From Nocardioides malaquae (lineage in GTDB: Bacteria; Actinomycetota; Actinomycetes; Propionibacteriales; Nocardioidaceae): a stretch of DNA of 64,000 bases. The notes beneath the pieces were generated by a model, which saw only the letters and a program-made list of their open reading frames with translations, did no database searches and was not told where the DNA came from. Location of the stretch: NCBI RefSeq assembly GCF_015070385.1, contig NZ_JADCSA010000001.1, forward strand, positions 331,499 to 395,498, read 5' to 3'. A program made the translations under genes and the position numbers. This document shows positions 39,402-49,032 of the stretch, piece after piece. How positions within the stretch are numbered: the stretch's first letter is position 1; every line of letters begins with the position of its first letter.

Positions 39402-39884
39402 TCAGCCCCGCTCGGCCAGGCGCGCGGTCAGCCGCTCCAGCACGAAGGCGGGCAGGAAGGCGGCCACGTCCCCACCCAGTCCGGCCACCTCCTTCACCAG
39501 GCTGGAGGAGACGAACGCGTACTGGGGGTCGGTGGCCACGAAGACCGTCTCGACCCCGGCGAGGTGCGCGTTCATCTGGGCCATCGGGAGCTCGTACTCG
39601 AAGTCGCCGGCGGCGCGCAGACCCTTGACGATCGCGTGCACGTCCTCGGCGACGCAGAAGTCGGTCAGCAGACCGGTGAACCCCGCCACCCGCACGTTGG
39701 GCAGGTCGGCGACCGCCTCGCGCAGCATCTCGATGCGCTCCTGCGGGTCGAAGAGGCGGCTCTTGGAGGGGTTGGTGCCGGTCGCCACCACGACCTCGTC
39801 GAAGAGCCCCGCCGCCCGACGGAAGATGTCGAGGTGACCGTTCGTCACGGGGTCGAACGACCCGGGGCAGACAGCACGACGCAC
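39402..39884 (-). CDS. coaD: Phosphopantetheine adenylyltransferase
   Basis: 160 residues. CoaD makes dephospho-CoA, the fourth step of CoA synthesis. [16 protein letters not shown] with its TxGH motif is at 4-19, and the SSSLVKEVA segment binds ATP at the end. GTG 39884 is preferred because GGAGGAG lies 5 nt upstream; GTG 39890 overlaps the rsmD stop and the Shine-Dalgarno itself. rsmD-coaD is a widely conserved pair. Confidence 0.95.
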   Translation of the reverse strand: MRRAVCPGSFDPVTNGHLDIFRRAAGLFDEVVVATGTNPSKSRLFDPQERIEMLREAVADLPNVRVAGFTGLLTDFCVAEDVHAIVKGLRAAGDFEYELPMAQMNAHLAGVETVFVATDPQYAFVSSSLVKEVAGLGGDVAAFLPAFVLERLTARLAERG

Positions 39885-39886
39885 GC

Positions 39887-40507
39887 TCACTCCTCCTCGA
39901 CGGTCGGGGCGGTGAGGTGCTCGGGCTCGCCCTCCGGCTCGTCCCGCTCGTCGGCGTGACCGTACCAAAGCACGGTCTCCCCGTACTTCTTCCGGCGCCG
40001 CTCCACCAGGCCCGCCGGCCAGACCGGTCCGGGCGAGCGTGAGCCCCGCTCCACGACCACCAGGGCTCCGGGCACCAACCACCCGTGACGCACCAGGGCC
40101 AGCAGGTCCTCCTCCACCCGTGCGGTCTCCAGCGGGTAGGGCGGGTCGGAGAAGACCACGTCGTAGGGGGCCGCCGGCGGCGTCCCGAGGACGGCGGCGA
40201 CCGACGCGGCGCGCACGTCGGCGTGGGCGAAGTCCAGCGCGCCGGCGTTGGACCGGATGAGGGACGCGGTCCGCCGGTCCTGCTCGACCAGCGTCACGAC
40301 GCCCGCACCCCGCGACCACGCCTCGAGCCCCACGGCGCCCGACCCGGCGTACAGGTCGAGGAAGCGCAGGCCGTCGAGCGGACCGCACCACGCCTCGACG
40401 GCCGAGAAGAGCGCCTCGCGCACCCGGTCGCTCGTCGGGCGGGTCAGCTGGCCGCGAGGCGTGGTCAGGCGCCGCCCACCGGCACGGCCTCCGATGATGC
40501 GTGTCAT
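39887..40507 (-). CDS. rsmD: 16S rRNA (guanine966-N2)-methyltransferase
   Basis: 206 residues. RsmD methylates G966 of 16S rRNA. It begins [13 protein letters not shown], then has the SAM site [15 protein letters not shown] and the catalytic FSDPPYP motif. A C-terminal acidic tail of about 25 residues ([13 protein letters not shown]) is extra. The ATG overlaps the recG stop in an ATGA. Confidence 0.94.
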   Translation of the reverse strand: MTRIIGGRAGGRRLTTPRGQLTRPTSDRVREALFSAVEAWCGPLDGLRFLDLYAGSGAVGLEAWSRGAGVVTLVEQDRRTASLIRSNAGALDFAHADVRAASVAAVLGTPPAAPYDVVFSDPPYPLETARVEEDLLALVRHGWLVPGALVVVERGSRSPGPVWPAGLVERRRKKYGETVLWYGHADERDEPEGEPEHLTAPTVEEE

Positions 40508-42756
40508 GCCTTCTCCAGGTAGTCCGAGCTCGCGCTGGCCTCGATCTGCGTCACCCGCTGCGCCAGCACCGGCGCGGCGGCGAGGTCGGGGTCGGCCTCC
40601 AGCAGGCGCTCGGCCTCCTCGCGCGCCGCGACGATCGTCCGCTCGTCGCGCAGCACCCGCAGCGTGACGAGGCTCGAGCGGAACCCGCTCTGGTCGGCCC
40701 CCAGCACGTCGCCCTCGCGGCGCTGCTCGAGGTCGACCCGGCTGAGCTCGAACCCGTCGGTCGTCGCGGCGACCGCGGCCAGGCGTTCCCGCGCCGGCGT
40801 CTGCGCCTCCGCACGGGTCACCAGCAGGCACAGCCCGGGCAGACCACCCCGGCCGACCCGGCCACGGAGCTGGTGGAGCTGCGAGATGCCGAACCGGTCG
40901 GCGTCCATGACGACGATCGTGGTCGCGTTGGCCACGTCGACGCCCACCTCGATCACCGTGGTGGCCACCAGCACGTCGACCTCGCCGGCCGCGAAGCGGC
41001 GCATCACCGTGTCCTTCTCCTCGGGCGAGAGCCGACCGTGCAGCACCTCCACGCGCACCCCGGCGAGCGGTCCAGCCCGCAGCTGCGGCGCCAGGTCCTC
41101 CACCGCCGTCAGGGGTTGGGCCGGCGCCCGCGGGGCCGCACCCTCGGCACCGGAGTCCGGGTCGGCGGGCGCGTCGCTCTCCCCCACCTCCTGCTCGTCG
41201 CCGACGATGCGGGGGCACACGACGTACGCCTGGTGGCCCGCCGCCACCTCCTCCGCGACGCGCTGCCAGACCCGCTCCTCCCAGTGGGGCTGCTCGGCCA
41301 GGGGGGCGACGTGGGTGGCGATGGGGGCCCGTCCCGCCGGGAGCTCGCGCAGCACCGAGGTCTCCAGGTCTCCGAAGACCGTCATCGCGACGGTCCGAGG
41401 GATGGGGGTCGCCGTCATGACCAGGACATGGGGCGGCGAGCTCGCCTTGCCGGTCAGGGCGGAGCGCTGCTCCACCCCGAACCGGTGCTGCTCGTCGACC
41501 ACGACGAGGCCCAGGTCGAAGAAGGTGACCTCGTCCTCGAGGAGCGCGTGGGTCCCGACCACGATCCCCGCCTCCCCCGTCGCGATGTCGAGCATGGCCG
41601 CCTGGCGCTGCGCCCGTCCCATGGAGCCGGTGAGCAGGGTGACCCGGGTGGCGTCCTCGGCACCACCCAGCATCCCGCCGCCGGCCAGGTCTCCGAGCAT
41701 CGCGGTGATCGAGCGGTGGTGCTGCTGGGCCAGCACCTCCGTGGGGGCCAGCAGCACGGCCTGGCCGCCCGAGTCGACCACGCGCAGCATCGCTCGCAGG
41801 GCGACGACCGTCTTGCCCGACCCGACCTCACCCTGCAGCAGGCGGTTCATCGGGTGGGGACGGGCGAGCTCGGCCTCGAGGACCGCACCGACCTTCCGCT
41901 GCCCGGCGGTCAGGTCGAAGGGCAGCCGCGCGTCGAAGTGCTCCAGCAACCGGCCTTGACCACCGGTCCGGGCCTGCGCACCGAGGCTGCGCTGGGCGGC
42001 GCGGCGACGCGCCAGCACCAGCTGCAGCACCAGGGCCTCGGCGAACCGGAACCGTCGACGGGCCGCGTGCACCTGGTCCATGTCGTCGGGCGCGTGGATC
42101 CAGCGCAGCGCCGTCATCACGTCGGGCAGGTCGTGCCTGCCGCGCACCTCCTCGGGCAGCTCCTCCTCCACCCCCGAGACGAGGTCGAGGGCCACCGCCA
42201 CGGTCTTCTGCAGGTCCCACGAGTAGAGCTTGGCGGTCAACGGGTAGACCGGCATCAGACCCTTGAGGCTCGCGGCGAGCGTCTCGTCGGGCCCCCCTTC
42301 GCCGTCACCGCGCCCGAAGATGACCACGTGCGGCTGGGCGAGCTGCCAACGACTGTTGAAGCGCTGCACCTTGCCGCTGAAGAGGCCGCGCGACCCCACG
42401 GCCATCCGGGCCTGCTCCCGCTCGGCCATCGTGCGGTGCGGCAGGAACCAGGTGGCGGTGAACTCGGGCCCCTGGGTCACGACCCTCACCTCGACCCGGT
42501 GCCCCGGCTTGTTGGTGCGCCGGTTGGTGAAGGTCTTGAGCTGGCTGGAGGCGACCTCGCCGACGACGGTGACCATCTCCCCCTCCTCGGGAGTGACGTC
42601 CTCACTCAGCTCGGTGGTGCGCACGTAGCGCCGCGGGAAGTGGTGCAGCAGCTCGCCCACGGTCCGCAGGCCGAGCCCGTCCTCCACCGCCTTGCGCTTC
42701 GTCGTCGACCGCCCGAAGACGGTCGCGACGGGCGAGTCCGGCGTGATCGCGACCAC
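40504..42756 (-). CDS. recG: ATP-dependent DNA helicase RecG
   Basis: 750 residues. RecG reverses stalled forks and branch-migrates Holliday junctions. The N-terminal wedge/OB domain spans about 60-200. Motor motifs are [11 protein letters not shown] (Walker A), [10 protein letters not shown] (DExH) and a C-terminal [13 protein letters not shown] 42756, 4 nt after the DAK2 gene stop, is chosen; the frame continues upstream only as antisense-like sequence. A Pro/Ala-rich insert ([18 protein letters not shown]) interrupts the second RecA lobe. Confidence 0.95.
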   Translation of the reverse strand: MVAITPDSPVATVFGRSTTKRKAVEDGLGLRTVGELLHHFPRRYVRTTELSEDVTPEEGEMVTVVGEVASSQLKTFTNRRTNKPGHRVEVRVVTQGPEFTATWFLPHRTMAEREQARMAVGSRGLFSGKVQRFNSRWQLAQPHVVIFGRGDGEGGPDETLAASLKGLMPVYPLTAKLYSWDLQKTVAVALDLVSGVEEELPEEVRGRHDLPDVMTALRWIHAPDDMDQVHAARRRFRFAEALVLQLVLARRRAAQRSLGAQARTGGQGRLLEHFDARLPFDLTAGQRKVGAVLEAELARPHPMNRLLQGEVGSGKTVVALRAMLRVVDSGGQAVLLAPTEVLAQQHHRSITAMLGDLAGGGMLGGAEDATRVTLLTGSMGRAQRQAAMLDIATGEAGIVVGTHALLEDEVTFFDLGLVVVDEQHRFGVEQRSALTGKASSPPHVLVMTATPIPRTVAMTVFGDLETSVLRELPAGRAPIATHVAPLAEQPHWEERVWQRVAEEVAAGHQAYVVCPRIVGDEQEVGESDAPADPDSGAEGAAPRAPAQPLTAVEDLAPQLRAGPLAGVRVEVLHGRLSPEEKDTVMRRFAAGEVDVLVATTVIEVGVDVANATTIVVMDADRFGISQLHQLRGRVGRGGLPGLCLLVTRAEAQTPARERLAAVAATTDGFELSRVDLEQRREGDVLGADQSGFRSSLVTLRVLRDERTIVAAREEAERLLEADPDLAAAPVLAQRVTQIEASASSDYLEKA

Positions 42757-42760
42757 GGGG

Positions 42761-44428
42761 CTACTCGACGCAGACCAGGAGCGGGTACCGGTCCTGGCCG
42801 CCCTCGTGCACCACGACCTCGGCCAGCGGGTGACTCTCGGCCACGGCCGCTGCACACTGCGCCGCGAGGTCGGCCGAACCCTCGTCGCGACCGGTCACCA
42901 GGGTCACCAGCTCGCCACCCGCGCCGAGCAGGCGGTGCACGACGTCGCCGGCGACCTCGCACAGGTCCGTGCCGATCACCGCGAAGTCGCCGTCGATGAC
43001 GCCCAGGGCATCACCGGGCTCGCAGGGCCCGGCGCTGGTGAAGGCCTGCTTCGCCGCCACGGTCACCGCACCGTGGCGGGCGTGGCGGGCGGTGGCCGTC
43101 ATCTCGAGCACGTCCTGCTCGAGCGTACGTCCGGGCTCGTGCACGGCGACGGCGGCCAGGCCCTGCACCTGGGCCTGGGTGGGGATCACCACGACGCGGA
43201 CCTCGCCGGACTCCTCGGCGGTCCGGGCTGCGATCTCGGCCACCCGCACGGAGTCGGGGTCGTTGGGCATGACCACGACCTCGGCGGCCCCGCTCGCCTC
43301 GATCGCCGCCAGGATCTCACCGGTCGACGGGCGGCGCCCGACCTCGGCCTCGACGGCGACGGCGCCGGCCTCGGTGAAGAGGTCGCGCAACCCCGGACCC
43401 ATCGCGACCGCGACCACGCGCCGGCCGCTCCGGCCGGCGTCGCGGCGACGCCCCTCGGCCTGCTGGGCGAGCTGCTGCGCGATCTGCTCCGCGAAGTGGG
43501 TGACCCGGATGCGGTGCGGACGCCCCGCCCGGATGCCGGCCTCGATGGCGGCGCCCACGTCGTCGACGTGCACGTGGACGTTCCAGAGGTCCTCGTTGCC
43601 GACGACCACCAGTGAGTCACCCAGGCCGGCCAGCTCCTCGCGCAGGACGGCGACCGCTGCCTCCTCGGCGTCGAGCAGGAACATCACCTCGTAGCCCGGG
43701 CCCCCCTCGATGAGGTCGTGCTCGGCGGCGGGGAGGCGGACGGGGACGCGCGGAGCGCGCTGGCGGCCCTCGTCGATGGGGTGCCGGCCGGTGAGCACGC
43801 GCTCGGCGGCGTCGAGGACCACGCAGAGTCCGCGACCGCCGGCATCGACGACGCCGGCGTCGGCGAGCACGGACAGCTGGGTGGGGGTCAGCTCGAGCGC
43901 CTCGCGAGCGGCAGCGGCGGCCACGACGATGACGTCAGCGGCCCGCACCCGGCCCTCGGGCTCGTGCACCAGGGACATCGCGCGCTCGCTGGCAGCGCGC
44001 GCGACGGTGAGGATGGTGCCCTCGACGGGCGTGGCCACGGCGTCGTAGCTCGCCCGGGTCGAGGCAGCCATCGCCTCCGCGACCACGGTGGCGACGTCGT
44101 CGTCGGGGCTTGCTCGCTCGATGCGCTGGGCGACGGCGCCGAGCATCTGACTCAGGATGACGCCGGAGTTGCCGCGTGCTCCCAGCAGCGCGGCTCGACG
44201 GAAGGCGGCGAGCCCCTCGAGGAGCCCCCCGCCGTCGTCGGCCACCTCACGGACGGCGTTGCGGGCCGCCGAGAAGGTGAGGAACATGTTGGTGCCGGTG
44301 TCGCCGTCGGGCACCGGGTAGACGTTGAGGGCGTCGATCTCCTCGCGGGCCGCACTCAGCGCGTCGGTGGCCACGTCGACGAAGCGCAGCACCGTGGGAA
44401 GCGTGATCCCGTGCGGCACCTGCTCCAT
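42761..44428 (-). CDS. DAK2-domain protein (YloV/FakA-like)
   Basis: 555 residues. In Firmicutes the homologue FakA is the ATP-binding part of fatty acid kinase, working with a FakB lipid carrier. The DhaL-type N-terminal domain shows NVYPVPDGDTGTNMFLT (nucleotide/Mg site) and GARGNSGVILSQ; the C-terminal YloV half has VVMPNDPDSVRVAE. No fakB is nearby, so a fatty-acid role is inferred. ATG 44428 has AGGAG 7 nt upstream. It lies between rpmB and recG. Confidence 0.88.
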   Translation of the reverse strand: MEQVPHGITLPTVLRFVDVATDALSAAREEIDALNVYPVPDGDTGTNMFLTFSAARNAVREVADDGGGLLEGLAAFRRAALLGARGNSGVILSQMLGAVAQRIERASPDDDVATVVAEAMAASTRASYDAVATPVEGTILTVARAASERAMSLVHEPEGRVRAADVIVVAAAAAREALELTPTQLSVLADAGVVDAGGRGLCVVLDAAERVLTGRHPIDEGRQRAPRVPVRLPAAEHDLIEGGPGYEVMFLLDAEEAAVAVLREELAGLGDSLVVVGNEDLWNVHVHVDDVGAAIEAGIRAGRPHRIRVTHFAEQIAQQLAQQAEGRRRDAGRSGRRVVAVAMGPGLRDLFTEAGAVAVEAEVGRRPSTGEILAAIEASGAAEVVVMPNDPDSVRVAEIAARTAEESGEVRVVVIPTQAQVQGLAAVAVHEPGRTLEQDVLEMTATARHARHGAVTVAAKQAFTSAGPCEPGDALGVIDGDFAVIGTDLCEVAGDVVHRLLGAGGELVTLVTGRDEGSADLAAQCAAAVAESHPLAEVVVHEGGQDRYPLLVCVE

Positions 44429-44510
44429 GCATCCACTCCTGCGGTCCTCGACGTCCAGCACACCTTAGTGCGGCTCTCCCGGGCACCACCGCCGGGTCAC
44501 CGGAAATGCA

Positions 44511-44544
44511 GAAGACCTCGGGAGCACTGCTCACCGAGGTCTTC
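44511..44544 (-). terminator. 15-bp hairpin after rpmB
   Basis: GAAGACCTCGG (44511-44521) pairs with CCGAGGTCTTC (44534-44544), continued by GAGC/GCTC (44522-44525 with 44529-44532) around a 3-nt loop and one bulged A. It lies 29 nt after the rpmB stop; the minus strand then reads TGCATTTCC, a weak U-tail. Confidence 0.75.
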
Positions 44545-44573
44545 GTCGCTGTTGCCAGCGGCGTACGTCCGCG

Positions 44574-44759
44574 TCAGCGCGTGACCTTGCCGGCCTTCAG
44601 GCAGCCGGTGCAGACGTTGACGCGCTTGGGCGAACCGTTCACCGTGGCGCGCACGCGCTGGATGTTCGGGTTGAAGCGACGCTTCGTGATCTTGCGCGAC
44701 CAAGGACGGTTGTTGCCGAAGCCCGGCTTCTTGGCGCAGATGTCGCAGACGGCAGCCAC
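44574..44759 (-). CDS. rpmB: 50S ribosomal protein L28 (zinc-binding form)
   Basis: 61 residues: AAVCDICAKKPGFGNN with a CxxC pair, a second pair in VCTGCLKAGKV, and the ITKRRFNPNIQRVR core. This is the C+ type. The 132-bp upstream gap holds a possible -10 (TACTCT, minus strand of 44839-44844), so it probably has its own promoter and its own terminator at 44511-44544. Confidence 0.96.
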   Translation of the reverse strand: MAAVCDICAKKPGFGNNRPWSRKITKRRFNPNIQRVRATVNGSPKRVNVCTGCLKAGKVTR

Positions 44760-44891
44760 CGTGCACTCCGATCAGTTCGTTGGATTCCTCGAATGTGTGC
44801 TCGCGCCGGCCGATGTCCTGGCCCGGAGCAACCGCACCAGAGTAGCCGAGATCCCTCGACCGGAGAAATCGAGGTCCCCGCCGGACGACTC

Positions 44892-45842
44892 CTAGAAGTG
44901 CACCCAACCCGCGGGCCCCTCGAAGGGACTCCCGTCCACGGTCACCCCCGAGCCCTCGGCGACCTCACCCACGACGCGCCACCCCTGCGGCACGGCCCCG
45001 GTCGACGCGAAGGTCGCCAGCAGCGGGTGGTCGTCACCTCCGCCCAGGATGAACTGCATCGGGTCGGCGTTGAGGGCAGCCCCCACCGCGTGCAACGGCT
45101 CGGCCACCTCGAAGGCGCCGGCGTGCAGGTCGATCGCGACCCCGGACTCCGCGGCCAGGTGACCGGCGTCGGCGACCAGCCCGTCGGAGACGTCGATCAT
45201 CGAGGTGGCCCCCGCGGCGGCCGCGACGACGCCCGCCTCGTACGGCGGCTGCGGGCTGCGGTAGGCCTCCACGAGCACCCGCGGGGAACGGAAGCCCCGG
45301 GTCAGCACGGCCAACCCACCCGCCGCCCAGCCCTGGCGCCCGCACAGGGCGACCACGTCACCCGCGCGAGCTCCCGACCGGAGCACGGGGGCGTGGGTGA
45401 GGGCACCGATGGCCGTGACCGCCACCACCACCTGGTCGCCGCGGGTGGTGTCGCCACCGACGACCTGGGCGCCCACCTTGGCGCACTCCTCGGCGAACCC
45501 GCGCGCGAACTCCAGCGCCCACCCGGCCTCGAGGTCGCCGGGAAGGGTCAGGCCGACCGTCATCGAGTGGGCCCGCCCACCCATGGCGTTGATGTCGGAG
45601 AGGTTCTGGGCCGCGGCCCGCCGGCCCACGTCACCCCCCTGGACCCAGTCACGGCGGAAGTGACGCCCCTCGACCATCACGTCGGTGGAGACCACCACGT
45701 GGCCGTTGCGGATGCGCAGCACAGCGGCGTCGTCGCCGGGGCCCACGATGACGTCGTCACCCTGCGGGTAGAGACCGATGAACGCCTCGATCAGCTCGAA
45801 CTCGCCGACCTCGGACAGGGGGGACTGCTCAGACAACGCCAT
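44892..45842 (-). CDS. thiL: Thiamine-monophosphate kinase
   Basis: 316 residues. ThiL makes the active cofactor thiamine diphosphate from ThMP. Family motifs are VGPGDDAAVLR, VVSTDVMVEGRHF, NLSDINAMGG and SMIDVSDGLVAD; GGGDDHPLLAT replaces the more usual GGGEDYEL segment. No other thiamine gene is nearby. It starts at ATG 45842, divergent from the Lrp-like gene (109 bp gap). Confidence 0.92.
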   Translation of the reverse strand: MALSEQSPLSEVGEFELIEAFIGLYPQGDDVIVGPGDDAAVLRIRNGHVVVSTDVMVEGRHFRRDWVQGGDVGRRAAAQNLSDINAMGGRAHSMTVGLTLPGDLEAGWALEFARGFAEECAKVGAQVVGGDTTRGDQVVVAVTAIGALTHAPVLRSGARAGDVVALCGRQGWAAGGLAVLTRGFRSPRVLVEAYRSPQPPYEAGVVAAAAGATSMIDVSDGLVADAGHLAAESGVAIDLHAGAFEVAEPLHAVGAALNADPMQFILGGGDDHPLLATFASTGAVPQGWRVVGEVAEGSGVTVDGSPFEGPAGWVHF

Positions 45843-45951
45843 GGCTCCATCTCACCAGACCGGGCCGCGGGGTCGTGGCACCCGTGAGCCTTCCGGCGCG
45901 TGGCAGGGGCCTGTAGGTTGGGCTCGTCGTCGCCCCAACGGAGGAGTCCCC

Positions 45952-46185
45952 ATGGTCCAGGCCTACATCCTGATCCAGACCGACGTCGGCAAGGCGGCAG
46001 AGGTGGCCGCGGCCATCGCCGAGATCGACGGCGTGACCAGCGCCGAGGACGTCACCGGCCCCTACGACGTCATCGTGCGCGCCGAGGCGCGCAACGTCGA
46101 CGAGCTGGGGCGCATGGTCGTCTCCCGGGTGCAGAGCCTCGAGGGGATCACCCGCACGCTGACCTGTCCCGTCGTGCACATCTGA
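45952..46185 (+). CDS. Stand-alone Lrp/AsnC ligand-binding (RAM) domain protein
   Basis: 77 residues matching only the C-terminal RAM domain of Lrp/AsnC regulators (VQAYILIQTDVGKAAEVA, GPYDVIVRAEARNVDELG). There is no DNA-binding helix-turn-helix, so it cannot be a regulator by itself; such proteins can bind amino acids or pair with full-length Lrp proteins. ATG 45952 has GGAGGAG upstream. The DUF3515 lipoprotein gene follows after 2 nt. Confidence 0.88.
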   Translation: MVQAYILIQTDVGKAAEVAAAIAEIDGVTSAEDVTGPYDVIVRAEARNVDELGRMVVSRVQSLEGITRTLTCPVVHI

Positions 46186-46187
46186 GG

Positions 46188-46709
46188 GTGTCGCACCGCC
46201 CACGCCGCCGGCCGGGACCGCGTCGGTCCCCCCTGCTGCGCACCCCGTCGCTGCTCGTCTCCGTGGCGGCCCTCGCCGCCCTCGCCGCCTGCGGGTCGGA
46301 CGTCGAGATCACCTCGACGGGACTCTCCGAGGAGGAACGCGCTGCGTGCGAGGCGCTCGTGGCCGACCTGCCCGACACCCTCTTCGACCAGGAGCGGGTC
46401 GAGACCTCCGGTGACGGCATCGGCGCCGCCTGGGGCGACCCGCCGGTGGTGCTCACCTGTGGCGCCGGGGACCCCGAGGAGTTCGACGCGTGGGCCCGCT
46501 GCAGCGAGATAGCCGGCATCGGGTGGTACGTGCCGGACTCCCAGATGAAGGACGCCGAGAGCGACGTGGTGATGACCGCCCAGAGCCACTCCCCCCGAGT
46601 GAGCCTGGCGATCCCCGCTGCTCACCGGTTCAACGGTCCCGACACCCACCTGAAGACGATCGGCGAGGTGCTGGGGCGACACCTCACCGAGACGCAGCCC
46701 TGCCGCTGA
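46188..46709 (+). CDS. DUF3515 lipoprotein
   Basis: 173 residues. A basic N-terminus (HRPRRRPGPRR) precedes a hydrophobic segment and a lipobox LAALAAC, so it is lipid-anchored outside the membrane. The mature part has the DUF3515 pattern (CEALVADLPDTL, GAAWGDPPVVLTCG, YVPD, HSPRVSLAIPAAHR). Function is unknown; it is often found beside ddl in actinobacteria, as here. GTG 46188 is chosen to include the signal peptide. Confidence 0.85.
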   Translation: MSHRPRRRPGPRRSPLLRTPSLLVSVAALAALAACGSDVEITSTGLSEEERAACEALVADLPDTLFDQERVETSGDGIGAAWGDPPVVLTCGAGDPEEFDAWARCSEIAGIGWYVPDSQMKDAESDVVMTAQSHSPRVSLAIPAAHRFNGPDTHLKTIGEVLGRHLTETQPCR

Positions 46710-46718
46710 GGCTCGGAC

Positions 46719-47840
46719 TCAGCGCAGCCCGGTGTCGCGCTGCAGCGCGAGCTGGATGAGCCGGTCGACGAGCTCGCCGTAGGAGACGCCTGCGGCGGCC
46801 CACATCTGCGGATACATCGAGAGCGGGGTGAAGCCCGGCATCGTGTTCAGCTCGTTGACCACCAGGGAGTGGTCGGGCATCACGAAGAAGTCGACCCGGG
46901 CCAGCCCCTCACCCGAGACCGCCTCGAAGACCTGGGCGGCGAGCGAGCGCATCCGGGCCGCGACCTCGTCGGGCAGCACCGCGGGGATGTCGAGCTCGGT
47001 GTGCTCGGCGGGGCGGTACTTCGCCTCGAAGTCATACCACTCGTGGTCGCCGCTGATCCGGATCTCGGCCGGCTGCGAGGTCAGGACCTCGCCCTCCAGC
47101 GACTCCAGCACCCCGCACTCGACCTCGCGGGCGCCGACGGCCGCGGCCTCGACGAGGATCTTGGGGTCCTCGGCCTGGGCCAGCGCGATCGCCGCGTCGA
47201 GCTCACTCGCGTCGTGGACCTTGGAGATGCCGATGCTGGATCCACCACGGGCCGGCTTGACGAACAACGGGTAGCCGAGCGCCTCGATCTCAGCCCGGCA
47301 CTGCGCGGGCTCGCGGGCCCAGCGGCGGGTGGTGACGACCACGCCCGGCATCACCGGGATGCCGGCCGCCTCCAGCACGACCTTCATGTAGGCCTTGTCC
47401 ATGCTGATCGCCGAGGCGAGCACACCGGCGCCGACGTAGCGCACGCCGGCCATCTCGAGCATCCCCTGGATGGTGCCGTCCTCGCCCCACGGACCGTGCA
47501 GCACCGGGAAGACCACGTCGACCTCGCCCAGCGTCACCGGCGGCCGGTGCGGCTCGGTGACCGCCAGGGCCGCGTGTCCCTCCTCGCGCAGCAGCGACAC
47601 GGCCGGCCGCTCCCCGTCCACGGCGGGCAGCTCCCCGCCCGTCAGCCGCAGCCGGGCGGTGTCGTCGGACTCGAGCACCCACCGTCCGTCGCGGGCGATC
47701 CCGACCGGCACCACGTCGTAGGTGTCGCGGTCGATGGCGTCCATCACCGCGCCCGCCGTCACGCACGAGATGGCGTGCTCGGAGGAGCGTCCGCCGAAGA
47801 CGACGGCGACGCGGGGCTTGCGGCTGAGAGGTGCGTTCAT
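46719..47840 (-). CDS. ddl: D-alanine--D-alanine ligase
   Basis: 373 residues. Ddl joins two D-Ala for peptidoglycan precursors. Visible are VAVVFGGRSSEHAISC at the N-terminus, HGPWGEDGTIQGML, SMDKAYMKVVLEAAGIP, VKPARGGSSIGISKV and ARVDFFV...VNELNTMPGFT (ATP-grasp metal site). ATG 47840 is the start; the open frame extends far upstream only because it is antisense to the PLP enzyme gene. It is convergent with the DUF3515 gene (9 bp gap). Confidence 0.95.
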   Translation of the reverse strand: MNAPLSRKPRVAVVFGGRSSEHAISCVTAGAVMDAIDRDTYDVVPVGIARDGRWVLESDDTARLRLTGGELPAVDGERPAVSLLREEGHAALAVTEPHRPPVTLGEVDVVFPVLHGPWGEDGTIQGMLEMAGVRYVGAGVLASAISMDKAYMKVVLEAAGIPVMPGVVVTTRRWAREPAQCRAEIEALGYPLFVKPARGGSSIGISKVHDASELDAAIALAQAEDPKILVEAAAVGAREVECGVLESLEGEVLTSQPAEIRISGDHEWYDFEAKYRPAEHTELDIPAVLPDEVAARMRSLAAQVFEAVSGEGLARVDFFVMPDHSLVVNELNTMPGFTPLSMYPQMWAAAGVSYGELVDRLIQLALQRDTGLR

Positions 47841-47873
47841 CGCCCCGCACCCTATCGGCCTACGCTCTTGGCC

Positions 47874-48992
47874 ATGGCACCTGACATCCCCGAGGACCCG
47901 TCCGCCGCCACCCCCGGCCCCGCCCCTGGCCCCGTGCTGCGCCCGCACACCCTCGCGGTGACGCTGGGACGACCGGCGAAGGAGCCGGACGCACCCCTCA
48001 ACGCGCCGATCACCATGGCCTCGACGTACGTGGCCGGGGGCGACGTCGAGTACGGCCGCTACGGCAACCCCACCTGGACCGCGCTCGAGGAGGCCATCGG
48101 TGGTCTGGAGGGCGGACGGTGCCTCACCTTCGCCTCCGGACTGGCGGCCGTCGCCACCGTGCTCGACCTCGTCGGCACCGGCGGCAAGGTCGTGGCGCCG
48201 CGCCACGCGTACAACGGCACGGTCATGCAGCTGGCCGACCTCGAGTCGCGGGGCCGGCTCGTCTGCGAGCTGGTCGACATCACCGACACCGAGGCCGTGG
48301 TCGCCGCGTGCCAGGACGCCGTGCTGGTCTGGCTCGAGTCGCCGACCAACCCGGCGCTCGAGGTCGCCGACATCGCGACGATCCGTGCGGCGGCCCACGA
48401 GGCCGGCGCCTACGTGGTGGTCGACAACACCTTCGCCACTCCCCTGCTGCAGCGTCCCCTCGAGCTCGACGTGGACATCGTGGTGCACTCCGCCACCAAG
48501 TACCTCGCCGGGCACAGCGACGTGCTGATGGGCGCGCTGGTCACCCGCGACGACGAGCTCCACCGGGTGCTGAAGGGCCGGCGTGAGCTCATCGGTGCGG
48601 TGCCCGGCGCCTTCGAGGCGTGGTTGACGCTGCGAGGGTTGCGTACGCTCGGGCTCCGGGTCGAGCGCGCGCAGGCCAACGCCACCGAGCTCGCCCGCCG
48701 CCTCTCCGAGCACCCGGCCGTCGCCGAGGTCCGCTACCCCGGCTTCGGCGGCATCATCTCCGCGGTGCTCGCCGAGGGGGCGATGGCCGCCGACCTGCTG
48801 ACCCGCAAGACCAAGCTGTGGGTGCACGCCACGTCACTGGGCGGGGTGGAGTCGACCTTCGAGCGTCGGCGTCGCTGGAAGGTGGAGCCGGCCACGATCC
48901 CCGACGGCCTGGTGCGGATGTCGGTCGGCATCGAGGACGTCGAGGACCTCTGGGACGACCTCGTCCGGGCGCTCGACGACCTGGTCCTCTGA
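47874..48992 (+). CDS. Cystathionine gamma-synthase/lyase-like PLP enzyme
   Basis: 372 residues, Cys/Met-metabolism PLP family (fold type I). YGRYGNPTWTALEEAIGGLE, FASGLAAVATVL, VVDNTFATPLLQRPL and the PLP Lys in HSATKYLAGHSD are all present. The C-terminal LWVHATSLGGVES segment is also typical. Synthase, lyase and sulfhydrylase cannot be told apart by eye. The ATG is 34 nt from the divergent ddl start. Confidence 0.88.
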   Translation: MAPDIPEDPSAATPGPAPGPVLRPHTLAVTLGRPAKEPDAPLNAPITMASTYVAGGDVEYGRYGNPTWTALEEAIGGLEGGRCLTFASGLAAVATVLDLVGTGGKVVAPRHAYNGTVMQLADLESRGRLVCELVDITDTEAVVAACQDAVLVWLESPTNPALEVADIATIRAAAHEAGAYVVVDNTFATPLLQRPLELDVDIVVHSATKYLAGHSDVLMGALVTRDDELHRVLKGRRELIGAVPGAFEAWLTLRGLRTLGLRVERAQANATELARRLSEHPAVAEVRYPGFGGIISAVLAEGAMAADLLTRKTKLWVHATSLGGVESTFERRRRWKVEPATIPDGLVRMSVGIEDVEDLWDDLVRALDDLVL

Positions 48993-49000
48993 CCCCCGAC

Positions 49001-49022
49001 GCCCCGACCCCCGGGCCGGGGC
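49001..49022. terminator. Hairpin between convergent PLP-enzyme gene and gpsA
   Basis: GCCCCG (49001-49006) pairs with CGGGGC (49017-49022) around a 10-nt C/G-rich loop in the 40-bp gap. It could end both transcripts. The region is so GC-rich that chance pairing is possible. Confidence 0.4.
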
Positions 49023-49032
49023 CACTCGACGT

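Noticed and set aside
40501-42999. 832-residue plus-strand frame opposite recG
   Set aside because: recG has full helicase motifs on the other strand; this frame shows none.
47841-48827. N-terminal extension of the ddl open frame to 702 residues
   Set aside because: The extra part is antisense to the PLP enzyme gene, and Ddl homologues start at MNAPLSRKPRVAVVFGG.
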